From NCBI RefSeq assembly GCF_014898815.1, contig NW_026515546.1, forward strand, positions 1,536,501 through 1,600,500: DNA of 64,000 nucleotides. Direction: 5' to 3'. The notes beneath the pieces are model-generated. The model was not told the DNA's origin. It saw nothing but the letters and a program-made list of their open reading frames with translations, and did no database searches. The first letter of the stretch is position 1; each line of letters opens with the position of its first letter. This DNA comes from Panonychus citri. Lineage: Eukaryota > Arthropoda > Arachnida > Trombidiformes > Tetranychidae. Of the stretch, positions 31,978-42,534 are shown piece after piece. The translations under genes were made by a program, and so were the position numbers.

Positions 31978-33857
31978 TGATTAACTGAGATATTAACAAT
32001 GAACAATTATCATCCATCAACACATTCCATGGAAAGAGAACAATTAATTTTAATTTCTATTAATAGTAATTAACTTTTTTTTCCAACCAATTTCTTCCTG
32101 CAATCAATACATATAATTAACAACTTTTCTGTTTTTCCTCAATTCGCCAACATTGATTTTATTTTGATTTGTTATTCTTTTAAAAGAAACCAAAATATAA
32201 CAATTAATTGCGACAATTAATATTCTCTCTATTCTTATCTGATTGTAATCAATTGTTTTCTCATCATCAGATTGTAAATTTCATCATGAAACTCATACAC
32301 ACAACCAACAAGCAAGAATCAAGAATGAAACAAGAAAATTTTTTGATTAAGTTAATCACTGATTCTGATCAGTACTTAATCAATTTGTGTCCCCTTATTG
32401 TCCTATTCCAGCTATGGCAACAATTAACTTGATCGGCATTCAGGAATTAATTATTTTCAAGCCTCATCTTAATTTGCAAAACATTAATTAACTAATTGAA
32501 TAAACTGGCGCACTAATACAATCAACAATTAATTGATGATTGATGCAATTTCATCAACTACAATTGTAAATCTATTACATTGTAGATGTTGATGATTATG
32601 ATTAAAAAAATTTTCTTCCTCCCAAACAATTAACTAATCATATTTATATATAAAAATTTATGTTTCATTTATGTGTATATAATAATAATCAGATGAAAAT
32701 TGATTGTACAATTTAGGAAAAATTAATTATCTTAATTTGCTTTTTTTGCTTCGCCAACATTTTAATCATCAAGAAAATTGTAAATCGTTACACTAAATCA
32801 AATTAATAACAATTAATAACAAAAATAATAGTAATAATAATCATTTAGGAATAAATTTGCTTCAACAATTTAATTATTTCATCGACAATTTAAAAAATCA
32901 ATCATGTTAATCACTATGAAAGGTTCAACAACAACAACAACAATCAATTCAATTCAATTACGTTAAGATTGACCATCAGGCTTTAAATAATCTTGTTTAA
33001 TTGCTACAATTAGTTAACCTTGATCAATTTCCCTTTGATTTCAAAGTGAAAGAAATGTAATAATAACAGAGAGAGAAAATTATTTTGAAATTATGCCTGA
33101 GGCGATAATGAACTTGATCTCTTTGATAAATAGTAATTTCTTCAGATAAAAATAGTAACCGTTAAATTGTCAGCTCTCAGATTAATTTAACCATCAGGTC
33201 ATTTGATTGTAATGACAATCGAACGAGTAAATTTCTGGAAATCAAAGACCCAGAATTTTGAGATTGCCGATTCAGTTTCCAAGAACTTTTTCTCACCTGA
33301 ATAATATCATCAAATACTCAGGTAAATGTCTCTCTATCTGGTAGATTATTATAATTACTATTATTATTGATTGTGGAATGAAAAATTCTGGTTTTAATTA
33401 CGAAAGTAAATATTGTATATTGTATAAAGCAAACGATTTAATCATTTGCTTTGCAGTTTAAATTTTCATTAGTAAATCATTTCCACAAACATTGTGATTA
33501 ACTCTAAGTCTCAGTGTTTATAATCAACAATCAAAATGTCAGTTTCACATTTCGAGACATGTAAACAGTTAATCACAATTGAAGTTACTTTATGTTTCAA
33601 TTAGATTAATATTTGGATACAATTTGTTTTTGGTTAATCATTGAAACGATAAACAAACAAACAAAAAATATAATCCTAACCATTGGATTAAATGAAATTG
33701 GATAATAGATAATCGGTCTAATTAATAGATTGTGGAAACATTAATAAGGCTTCAAAATGGTGGAAATTATCTTTATGGTAAATTGATTGAACATTTCAAG
33801 GTTCGAAGAGATTATTTTGGTCCTTATTACTCTGATTGTGGTTATTGGAATATTGGA
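31978..33857. other. CaMKI 3' UTR/intergenic, no gene seen
   Basis: AT-rich sequence between the CaMKI stop and the convergent ANCHR 3' end. Only short low-complexity frames were found, and no RNA gene was recognised. Confidence 0.65.
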
Positions 33858-34590
33858 TTAATTAGTTGATTTCTTTTTCTTTGTGTAACCGGTAGTCTTG
33901 TGGTTCCTCATGTCGGGATCTCTATGAAATTGCCTGTAAATGGAAATGAAGACAACAATTAGAAGGAAAAAGAAAATTACAAGATTATTATTATGATTGT
34001 CATGTGTGATTAGAAATAATTAATTAACAAACTAACCTAAAGCATTGGGAACAATAAAGGTCATTCTCACATCCATAGCATCTGATTGAAGCATCTTCAT
34101 TACAGAGAGTACACCAAGGAAGTTCATCTGAATCTCCAACTGAATCAGAATCTGAATCATGACATTCAGCTGATTTTACATTTTTCTTGGTTCCGGTTAA
34201 CATTTGATTCAATGAAGGTGATTCTGATAAAACTGGTAATGATGTTTCAGCAATTAACTTTTCTACCAGTTGATCACATTCCTCATCTGAATCAAGTTCA
34301 ATTGGTTCAGTTAATTCTGGTGGTTTAACATTAGTTGAAAATCCTCTTAATCTCGCTAAACGATTGGCAATATCTTCATCTGTTGATTGTTGCCTTTTTA
34401 ATATTGATTCACGATTAATTTGATCAAGAGCAGCTTCAGCAATCATCTTCTTGAGTAATTCATCAGTTTGTTCAGGTTCAGTTTTATTTGCTTGTTGATT
34501 GATGAAAACGGTAATCGGTGGGTCGCATTTCCTATTTGTGGGCTGCCCTCTCAAACGAGCTAACCTTTCCTCCAATTGTTTATCATCCAT
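33858..34590 (-). CDS. Zfyve19: ANCHR / ZFYVE19-like abscission checkpoint protein
   Basis: Exons 34590-34037 and 33933-33858 (phase 2) give 209 residues. The protein has two copies of the short LARLRG motif ([10 protein letters not shown] near the N-terminus and [10 protein letters not shown] mid-protein) and two related acidic/hydrophobic helices ([22 protein letters not shown]). A C-terminal cysteine zinc-binding module begins [19 protein letters not shown] and ends CSQCFRQFH. This matches the C-terminal part of vertebrate ANCHR, which binds VPS4/CHMP4 and delays abscission. An N-terminal FYVE finger, present in vertebrate ZFYVE19, is absent here, so this is a short form. A CTCF-like motif lies about 140 bp upstream. 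Confidence 0.8.
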
Positions 34591-34728
34591 TTAACCCAAA
34601 TAATCAGCCAATCAATTAATCACAAAGTTTTAATTACAATAAAAATCTAAATGACAAACAAAATGTAAACAATCAAATGTCAAATCAAAGAAAAAAAAAT
34701 CAAAACAAAACAAAATTTTCCGAAAGTT

Positions 34729-34742
34729 GCGCCATCTGTTGG
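34729..34742 (-). promoter_or_regulatory. CTCF-like motif upstream of ANCHR
   Basis: The minus strand reads CCAACAGATGGCGC, close to the CTCF core consensus CCASYAGRKGGCRS. It lies between the divergent ANCHR and carboxylesterase-like genes. Confidence 0.5.
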
Positions 34743-35169
34743 TCGATAAGTGAACATTTAAATTGCTTTTTTTAAATTGATTCTAATTTAATGTTTAACT
34801 CAAAGAGATGTATTGAATTAGATTGAATAAAAGAAGACCAGAAATGAACAATTAACTGGTTATAACATGGGTATTTACATGATGAAAAGGAATTGGATTT
34901 GAATGTTAATTGTTGCAAGTGGTTTGGGTTAATTGAAGTTCAATCAATCATTTACATTGAAAGGTGAGTTTGATTGTTACATTTTATTGGTTAATAAAAA
35001 GTAAATCTAGTTAATATAATTTAACGAGTTAACTTGAAACAATAACTTCCGCATAATGAGAGGGTCTACAAGGAAATTAATTCCCATTAGTTAAAATTAC
35101 ATTGACTAGTGAACGTTATAATTATTTGTGTGTGTAATTTTATTGATTGTTAATCAATCGTTTAGCCAA

Positions 35170-36966
35170 ATGTTTTGTTTAATTGTTAAATTCACGTTGA
35201 TTGTTTTGATAATTGAAAGAACTGAAGGTGAACGACAGCCTTTGATTAAAACCGATTCTTGTATTTACAAAGGTTCATCTGAACAGATTAACGGGGTGAC
35301 ACTTTACAGTTGGAAGGGTATTCGATATGGTCAACCACCGATCGGTAATTTAAGGTTCAAACCACCGCAGCCATTTATATGTTCAAAAGATCAGGTGATA
35401 GAGGCCACAAATGCCGCTAATATATGCCCTCAGGTGGTACCTGAGTCTTTGATGATAAATGTGAATCAATTGCGAAATGGGATCAACATGAGTGAAGATT
35501 GTCTTCAATTAAATGTATGGGTTCCACTTTTATCGGATGAACAGTTAATTAAATCACTTCCATTCCGAACTCTGGTCATATTACCTGGAGGCAATTACGA
35601 GGCAAATTTGTTGATTGATCAAAATTTCAATGATGGATCAGTTTTAGCTGCAAGAGGAGGTATCATTGTGATAACCCTTCAATACCGACTTGGAGTTCTG
35701 GGATTCACTTATACCGATAATCCTGAAGCTCCAGGTAATCAGGGATTAATGGATCAATCATTGGCTCTTCAATGGGTCAAAAGTAACATCGCCTTTTTCG
35801 GTGGTGACCCCTCATTGGTTACAATTTACGGCCAAGGTTCGGGTTCAACATCTTCCGTAATAGTAAACATATTAAATTCTGACAATCAACCTGGAAATCC
35901 TTTCAATCGATTCATATTATCCTCTGGATTTCCCGTTCATGGTTCATGTGATGATAAGGCAACGGCTTTCCAAAGGTTCATTTGGTTCACCGAAGAGGTT
36001 GGTTGCCGACCACCTTCATCTTATAGCATTGAGACCAGTTTCATTTTAACTTGTCTTCGATCTCTACCTTTGGAATCAATTTTAAAAGGTCAACTATCGC
36101 TGGGTCAACATTTCTCCGCGGCCAGTCCAGGTCTATTTCAAGTACCAACAAAACCAACCGCTGGTACCGATAATTTTAATCGATGTACTTTTGATCCTAA
36201 AGATTATGCATCTTCCTCATTCTCGTATCGTGGGTTAAATATCATCATGTTAAACATGCAGGACGAAGGGTCCACGTACCTATTGCCCGAACAAAGTGTC
36301 AAAGGACTCGCACCTTCCCCGACCGGAGATGACATTTTAAATTACTTTAAATTCATTGATAATCAAACGTCACTTTACATGGGATTACAAGTGGAATCGT
36401 TGGAAAACATTTTGCCGCTCTATTTTGCTGAAGTTCTTGATGGATATGAAATGGGCCTGAAAGAGGCTTTAGTCCAGTTTATCGGTGATCGTTTAGTTTA
36501 TTGTCCGTCCTTGTTATCGGGTTTAGCTTTGGCTTCATCGGGAAATTATGTCCATCAAGGTTTAATTACTTATACATCTTCAGAAAATTTGAGAGACTAT
36601 ATTCCAGCCAATTATGGTGATATCTTTGATTCAACCTACGGAACACGAACTGGCCTCGATTATTGGTTAATCATGGGAAAACCGTTCGTTGATCCAATGT
36701 CAAGTGATCAAGATAAATGGATGTCCAATGAATTGATCAGATTAGTTTCTGATTTTGTTAAAACGGAGGAGATACCATGGCCTTCGTTATTGCCTCTATC
36801 CACTGGACGGGTTGTACCTTTTGAGTACGATTTAGATATTAAAAAATCGTACAGACCATTAAGGAAAAGTGATCGATACTTTGATTGTAAATCTTGGAAA
36901 CCATTCATTTGGCCAGCCAATAGTTCACCGATCAAATCGCCTTCATCAGGATATGGTTACAGTTGA
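35170..36966 (+). CDS. Non-catalytic carboxylesterase/cholinesterase-like secreted protein
   Basis: A single exon of 598 residues starts at the ATG at 35170. The frame extends upstream only to GTG, and this ATG gives the signal peptide MFCLIVKFTLIVLIIERTEG. The alpha/beta-hydrolase fold of the type-B carboxylesterases is clear: YSWKGIRYGQPP, SEDCLQLNVW, GVLGFTYTDNPEAPGNQGLMDQ, ALQWVKSNIAFFGGDP. The nucleophile-elbow motif GESAG is replaced by GQGSG, with Gly223 at the catalytic Ser position. The catalytic His position appears to be Tyr482 (ANYGD). Glu366 of the acid site (DEGS) is retained. The oxyanion HGGG is PGGN. Loss of both Ser and His predicts no esterase activity, as in adhesion-type cholinesterase-like proteins. 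There is no evident transmembrane segment, so it is probably secreted. Confidence 0.85.
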   Translation: MFCLIVKFTLIVLIIERTEGERQPLIKTDSCIYKGSSEQINGVTLYSWKGIRYGQPPIGNLRFKPPQPFICSKDQVIEATNAANICPQVVPESLMINVNQLRNGINMSEDCLQLNVWVPLLSDEQLIKSLPFRTLVILPGGNYEANLLIDQNFNDGSVLAARGGIIVITLQYRLGVLGFTYTDNPEAPGNQGLMDQSLALQWVKSNIAFFGGDPSLVTIYGQGSGSTSSVIVNILNSDNQPGNPFNRFILSSGFPVHGSCDDKATAFQRFIWFTEEVGCRPPSSYSIETSFILTCLRSLPLESILKGQLSLGQHFSAASPGLFQVPTKPTAGTDNFNRCTFDPKDYASSSFSYRGLNIIMLNMQDEGSTYLLPEQSVKGLAPSPTGDDILNYFKFIDNQTSLYMGLQVESLENILPLYFAEVLDGYEMGLKEALVQFIGDRLVYCPSLLSGLALASSGNYVHQGLITYTSSENLRDYIPANYGDIFDSTYGTRTGLDYWLIMGKPFVDPMSSDQDKWMSNELIRLVSDFVKTEEIPWPSLLPLSTGRVVPFEYDLDIKKSYRPLRKSDRYFDCKSWKPFIWPANSSPIKSPSSGYGYS

Positions 36967-37280
36967 AACGATTCCTAAAACTGCCAAAATTGATCAAGAA
37001 GATGAAAACAAATTTAGGAATTCATAATTAATTAAAAGGAAACAAAAAAAACAGAAACAAATTGAATAATTTGATAATAATAATAATAATAACCTTTTCC
37101 GTTGTTGTAACATTTATCACAAATCAGCTGAGTTCTAGATGGTTATGATTGATTAGTTGGTCATCGATTAGCTAAATATTGTAGATAATATTAATTTCTG
37201 ACAGAATTTTTTTACTTCGTCAAGTCTTAATCAGTGAGAAATTAATTTCTAGTCAAGATTAAAATGATGACCCATGGATT

Positions 37281-37604
37281 TCACATATTATCATAATCCC
37301 ATCCAAGACGAGGTATTGTCCAGCCTTCATTGACTTGCAATCTATTTTGTAATGATTCAATCATCTCTTGATTGTTAAAATTACCATTTAATGGTCTTAA
37401 CGTGGTTAATTGTTCCGATTGTGTCTGAGTTTCACTAACTGGGCCAGCCTTTGATTCTGATACAGGAGCCACAATCCCAATCAGATTAAAAATTTTACTA
37501 AAGGTTCTCGTTGATCCACTCGGTGAAATTTCACCATCAACTGAATAACAACATAATAAGATGAGAATTAAAATCGCCGTTAATAAAAAACAGCCTTGGA
37601 ACAT
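37281..37604 (-). CDS. Small secreted protein, unknown family
   Basis: The ATG at 37604 opens a 107-residue frame with a strong signal peptide (MFQGCFLLTAILILILLCCY) and a Thr/Ser/Gln-rich mature chain ending GWTIPRLGWDYDNM. There are no cysteine pairs and no membrane span. A non-coding 5' exon ending at 37765 (donor gtaagt) is suggested by CAG|GTAAGT upstream. The family is not recognised; the aromatic, basic C-terminus could be a bioactive peptide region, but no dibasic or amidation signals are obvious. Confidence 0.55.
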   Translation of the reverse strand: MFQGCFLLTAILILILLCCYSVDGEISPSGSTRTFSKIFNLIGIVAPVSESKAGPVSETQTQSEQLTTLRPLNGNFNNQEMIESLQNRLQVNEGWTIPRLGWDYDNM

Positions 37605-37765
37605 GATATAAGAAACCACAATCAACACGAAGTAAATAGTTGTAGGTAAATCGTCAACATAAGCACCGAAAAAAAAACAAATGATCTTGTCACATACGAT
37701 CAATTAAAAGAGAAAATGAAAAATTAATTGACAAAAATCTTAAAGGAGGAAACAATTAACTTACC

Positions 37766-38190
37766 TGTTATTTTGATGAGAGATAATCAACTGATCAATC
37801 AGTTATAATTGTTGATTCTATCACAAAACAAGCATCACCTCGTAGATTTACTTATATTTGTATGGATTAGTCTCTCTGTTAACTATTTGGCCTCTGGTCA
37901 AAGTTAAATTGTCATCAGAAATATCATCAAATTAAGACACATTGTTAAATCATCTGATTGATGAAAACAAGAAAGGACATTGAGAGACTTTAATCTTTCA
38001 GATGGAAAAATGAATTGACAACAAAATTAATCAGTCGTTGAGATGGAAATTAATTTCAGGGAGTAAATAAAGTTCGTCAATTCGTAGTTCAACTAATCAC
38101 AATAACCATTTTTCGCAAATTAAGATAGCAATCTTAATTTAGGTTCCTCGTTTCATTGATCGGATTAAATTTCACTTTATTTTCAATCCT
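37766..38190. other. Intergenic, left flank of retrotransposon
   Basis: AT-rich sequence without coding potential. The inferred 3' end of the LINE lies near 38190. Confidence 0.5.
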
Positions 38191-38235
38191 CCCCCGAGGA
38201 CAAATGCTTTATACATTTTCCCACCACTGGCGGTA

Positions 38236-39500
38236 CTACCGAGCTAGACGCTCAGTTTTTACAATCAATATATCGTTTATCTTTTCTAGTTTACATAATT
38301 TATCTTTAATTTCAAATTTATTCGTTAAGTTCCAGTCCTCTCTCCAATGTGACCTTGTGCTTGAGCATTCATTCAGATAGTGGGTGTAGTTTCTTACCTT
38401 TTTTTTCCTGACATTTATCTGATTTGAAAGATTGTTGATTGATGAGATGATCTTGATTATTTTGGATAGATTGTAACCATGTAAGCTATTGTAAAATTTT
38501 TCCATGAAGGTCGGGAATAAATGTGTGTAAATGGAAGGTCTTCGATTTGTTAATACCATTTGCTCGATTTTCTTGATTGTTTTTTCTTTAACATCCTTTT
38601 CATCATTTATCATATTGTTGATTTTAATTGTTCTAACTGGATTCTCTGGTGTTGTTCTGTTGAGTCTTCTTGCGTTCCATGTATAAAGAACTTTGTGTCT
38701 CTCAAGCATCTTTATTATGATGTATGTGGTTTTGGATGATCTGTATCGAAGGATATTTTCTGGTAATGTATAATTTACTCTCGATTCTTGATGTTTGTTT
38801 ATAAGAATAAACAAAGCTAACAGAAAAGTTTTGATTTCACTTGATTCAACTTCGTAGACCGTCAATTCATCATCTAAAGAGAATTTGTTTTTTCCAATAT
38901 TACAATATACGTTAACCAGAGGCGAATGATCACATTTTCTGTTCCAAAAGTTTTCAACACTCATTGCATCAGGATTGTTGAAGGTAATTCTATCCGGAAA
39001 TTCATTACATATTGGCCATGACTTTCTATCTTTCGCTGTGCGGTTGATTGATTCTAGTAGAGATTGGAGCCAAACAACGACCGGATTTTTTATTCGATAC
39101 GCTATTATTGGGATCCAACTTGATGTGTATTTATTTAGCCCAAGTGCCAGTTTCAGCCTGTTGTTCACTATCCCCTGTAGATTATTTATCAGATTGCGAT
39201 AGTTATTGTTTTTATACAGCGCATGGGGTCCAATGGAGTGTAACATTGAAGTGTAATAAGCTGTGATTATCATTCTTTGGTAATGTAACGGTAATTGTCT
39301 TATTACTTTGATCTGGTACATAAAACTCGGAGTAAATCGACTCAGTATTCGTGCAAGTTGAGCTTCATGAAGAGAGAAAGAGACAAATTTGCCAACCACT
39401 TTTTTTTCATTTATCTCTCCTTTTCTTATTGTAATTGTTTTCGATGGATTGATTTTTAAATTAATTTTTTCGAGTTCTTTCGTCACGATTGTTAGATGAT
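38236..39500 (-). pseudogene. LINE ORF2 fragment: RT thumb and C-terminal region
   Basis: The open frame downstream of the RT palm contains LKINPSKT, the conserved segment after the catalytic box, then a long basic C-terminal region with a Cys/His cluster near the end (NECSSTRSHW). It has no ATG of its own. The upstream frame stops at 39501, so it is expressed only if the frameshift is bypassed. It is read here as a decayed part of ORF2. Confidence 0.75.
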
Positions 39501-40208
39501 TTAACTTTTGTCTTCTTCTGTTAGTATACCCATATCGTCCGTAAACGCCAAAATTTCAATTCCATGTTTCCTTATTTCTCTAATTGCCGAGTTTAATCCA
39601 ATAATGAAAAGAATTGGACCCAAAGATGAACCTGCCGCCGTTCCAACGTCATCGCTTTTGTACAGAAATTTTCCATCTCTTTTGGCTCTTAAGGTTCGAT
39701 TTCTATGAAATGATTTTATCATAGAGATTGTTCCTTTATCAATGATCTCGTTTAATTCTCGGTACACCGCTTCTAATGACATAAAATCGAAAGCTTTTGT
39801 CGCATCTATCGAAACCAAAATTCCCGATTCAAGATGTTGACATAACAGTACATGAAGATCCGTCGCATTAACTTGTCTTTGGTAGGCAAATTGCGTAAAA
39901 GGAATCAATATTTGATCCAATTTGCTCTGTAGGCGTTTTGTCAGCACGATGTCAAAGATTTTCAGTATATAGTTGGAGATTTTAATCAGTCTAAGTGATT
40001 TATCTGGTTTCGGGATGAAATGGGCTCCAAAGGTTTTAATCGAGACTGGTACAATTCCTTGTTTGAAGGCCAATTCGACTGCTTCCACTATTTTTCCTTT
40101 ATTTTTTAACCAGAATTTTTTCCACATTGCAAGTGAGAAATTATCTGAATTTCCTGAGGTTTTCTTGAAGTTGATGTTTTCTATTAATTTAATTTCATCA
40201 TAACTCAA
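39501..40208 (-). pseudogene. LINE ORF2 fragment: reverse transcriptase palm
   Basis: This 235-codon frame opens at TTG. It has RT features: GAHFIPKPDKS followed by a fingers/palm segment, VSIDATKAFDF (the first catalytic Asp block), GSSLGPILF, and the catalytic box AFTDDMG in place of the usual YADD. It is separated from the endonuclease frame by a frameshift at about 40207 and ends at a premature TAA at 39501. Confidence 0.8.
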
Positions 40209-41308
40209 ACTGACGGCTCACCCACCTCCGATTTCACTCTTGGCCTATGATGATTGTAACTACTTAAGTCCGGTTCTACTTTTCTGTTACATAATTGTGA
40301 GCTAATGAGACTTTTTTGTTTCGTTAGAGAGTTTATAATCTTCCACATCGATTTCGAATCTTTTCTAATTTTAAACATGTATCTATATGAACCTGATCTT
40401 TTCCTCTCTCTCAGTTCAATACACTTTCTTTCGAGCTCTCTGATTTCTTCTTTATTTCCATTTCTCCTTTTCAGTATTCTAATCTTTTTTCTTATTTTAC
40501 TTATTCCTTTATTTGCTCTTTCCTGACATAATCTTGTTCGTCTAAATTTTGTTTGAAATGCGGCTATTTTTTCAAAGAAAAGATTCGGATCATTGTCTAC
40601 ATTAAAGTCTATTTCATTCTTGGTTAGATAATCTACTCTGAATTTCTTACTCATTTCAATGAACTTTTCTTGAAGCTGAATTTCTACTGTGAACTCTCTA
40701 TGATCCGTTACTATTTCTCCTAATATCAGTTCAATCTCTGAGGTATTTGACATAATCACATCAATCCATGTCGCGTATTGAGTTGATCGGAAGGTGAAGT
40801 TGGTGTCAGTTGGTTGGTTGATTACTTTTAATCCTTTTTCCTCCATGAGTTGCTCTAATATCGCCGAGTTTCTCGAGGTGTTGTTTCTCATTGACCACTT
40901 CGGCGATTCACAATTCGCATCCATCATTATTACAATCGGGTAATTTGTAACTGTACTGACCAGGTCAACAAAGTTCTGAATATTTTCTGTCTGATTGATA
41001 TGGCTAATATAAGCTCCCACCACAAACATTTGTTTTTTCTTAAAGGTGATTAATACGATGATACAATTTACAAGGGTCGTTTCAGTGTTGTGTAGATCAA
41101 TATCCGGTGATGAGATGAGAATTGTCTGATCGTTTATAATGATTTTATTTAATAAGTAATTTAGAGACACTGATCTGTTCGCTTCTACCAGTATCAATAT
41201 TGTCTGTTTCATTTTTAATGTTCTCTCTATGAAACTCTTTGTCACCTCAGCTTCTTTTCTGGCATTTAGATAGTTAATCGTAATTTTCGTCTCTGATGAG
41301 CCATTCAT
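40205..41308 (-). pseudogene. LINE ORF2 fragment: AP-like endonuclease and linker
   Basis: A true ATG at 41308 overlaps ORF1 by 35 nt. Endonuclease/exonuclease/phosphatase-fold motifs are present: MMDANCESPKW (metal/catalytic Asp-Asn), QYATWIDVIMS and IVTDHREF. A basic linker ending KSMWKIINSLTKQ follows, then the frame is lost. The motif order is typical of APE-type LINEs. Confidence 0.8.
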
Positions 41309-42059
41309 AGTTAATTGTGTGATTTTTTGCTGCTTTGTTGATCACTTTCCTGTTTATTGGACACTTTGAAGCGGATGCTTGATGATTTCCTTGGCACAGG
41401 TAACACTTTGTGACTTTTTCACATTTACTCTGATGAATTTCGCCACAATTAACACATCTCTTTTCACAGTTTGGATTTTCACGATGATCATAAGAGAGAC
41501 ATTTGCACATTACCTTATCAAAGAAATCATAAAAAGGGAAAGATTTTCCAAGGTATAATATGTGGCCATCTTGGTCCAGTAGCTTCTCTCTATTCACTTT
41601 GCTGATGTTGAGTCTAATTGTTGAGTAATTTTCTTCACAGGTAATATCCTTCACAAATGTTTCCGGATCTTCATCAAGAGAGTTCGAGATGATTATATTA
41701 TTTAGCACAAAAACAAAGGAGGAGACGGTGTTTTTTACTTTAAAGTAGATTGAAGATGGAGTTGGTTGATAATCATATATTACCGTTGATTTGAATTTTT
41801 CACATATGAACTGAATCACTTCCGTTTTTACCACTTCAGACAGAGTTCCAATCTCTAGTCTACCATTGTGTCTTTTTCGACAACTCACTATTTTTTTTGA
41901 TGAATTAACAATCGAGTTCAGAATCGTGTTAACAATTACCAAGGGTTCAGCATCTCCTGATTCTAACTGTATAAAGTAACTCTTATCAAGTTTGGGCGAT
42001 GATTTAATCCACCCTAATCGCGCTGCTTGAAGTTCTCGATAGACTTTTTTCAATTCCAT
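41274..42059 (-). CDS. LINE ORF1 (gag-like, zinc knuckles)
   Basis: 261 codons from the ATG at 42059. The N-terminal part is unrecognised (LKKVYRELQAARLG). The C-terminal part has three Cys/His knuckles: CKCLSYDHRENPNC, CVNCGEIHQSKC and CYLCQGNHQASASKC. The spacing is typical of LINE nucleic-acid chaperone ORF1 proteins. The 3' end overlaps the start of ORF2, a common arrangement for translational coupling in LINEs. Confidence 0.75.
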   Translation of the reverse strand: MELKKVYRELQAARLGWIKSSPKLDKSYFIQLESGDAEPLVIVNTILNSIVNSSKKIVSCRKRHNGRLEIGTLSEVVKTEVIQFICEKFKSTVIYDYQPTPSSIYFKVKNTVSSFVFVLNNIIISNSLDEDPETFVKDITCEENYSTIRLNISKVNREKLLDQDGHILYLGKSFPFYDFFDKVMCKCLSYDHRENPNCEKRCVNCGEIHQSKCEKVTKCYLCQGNHQASASKCPINRKVINKAAKNHTINYEWLIRDENYD

Positions 42060-42271
42060 TTTTAACAAATAATTAAATTGTGAAGTTTTTGTTTTAATTG
42101 TTATGAAGGAAAAATGAGAAAGGGAAAAAGAGGAAAGTTGTTGTTTGATTTTAGTTCTTGTTTTCTTCGTTAATTTGTTTGTTTATTTTGTAATTTAAGA
42201 TTTTTAATTGGCAATTAAGTTTGTTTATGTTTCCATTTATTTTCTACCGATTAACAAGACTGGATATTGTA

Positions 42272-42391
42272 TTTAATTTTCAGTTTAAAATGAAAATAAC
42301 AATTAAGTGTAATTAACTTTCAGTTTAGAATGAAAAAAACAATTAAGTGTAATTTATTTTCAGTTTAAAGGAAAAAAACAATTAAGTGTAA
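42272..42391. repeat. Three tandem repeats of about 40 bp
   Basis: Units at 42272-42312, 42313-42352 and 42353-42391 share TTTCAGTTTA..GAAA and AACAATTAAGTGTAA. They sit between the LINE ORF1 start and the 3' end of the upstream gag-like gene, so they are either LINE 5' leader monomers or the 3' tail of another element. Confidence 0.75.
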
Positions 42392-42534
42392 GCTTTGTCC
42401 AAGAATTAGGAAGAGAAATGAGACTTGGATTAGCTGTTGAGGATAATTAAGAGGATCATTTGGGAATTAACATGTTTTCGATGAGCTGTCGAGTCTTAAT
42501 CATGACGCTAAAGGGTAGAAAAATTTCTTTGCTT

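Larger units (their letters stand above)
38190..42400 (-). mobile_element. Non-LTR retrotransposon (LINE), near full length, frameshifted
   Basis: On the minus strand the order is: tandem-repeat leader (42391-42272), ORF1 with CCHC knuckles (42059-41274), then ORF2 with an AP-type endonuclease, reverse transcriptase and C-terminal region down to 38236. After the ORF2 stop comes a short 3' UTR with a CCTCGGGGGAGG palindrome and AATAAA-like sequence. The endonuclease shows a DAN..S..W motif, a TF..S..Y.TWIDV motif and TDHR, as in the R1/I/Jockey superclade. No RNase H domain was recognised. ORF2 is broken by two frameshifts (near 40207 and 39502), so this copy looks inactive. Clade assignment is tentative, and no target-site duplication or oligo(A) tail was identified. 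Confidence 0.8.
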
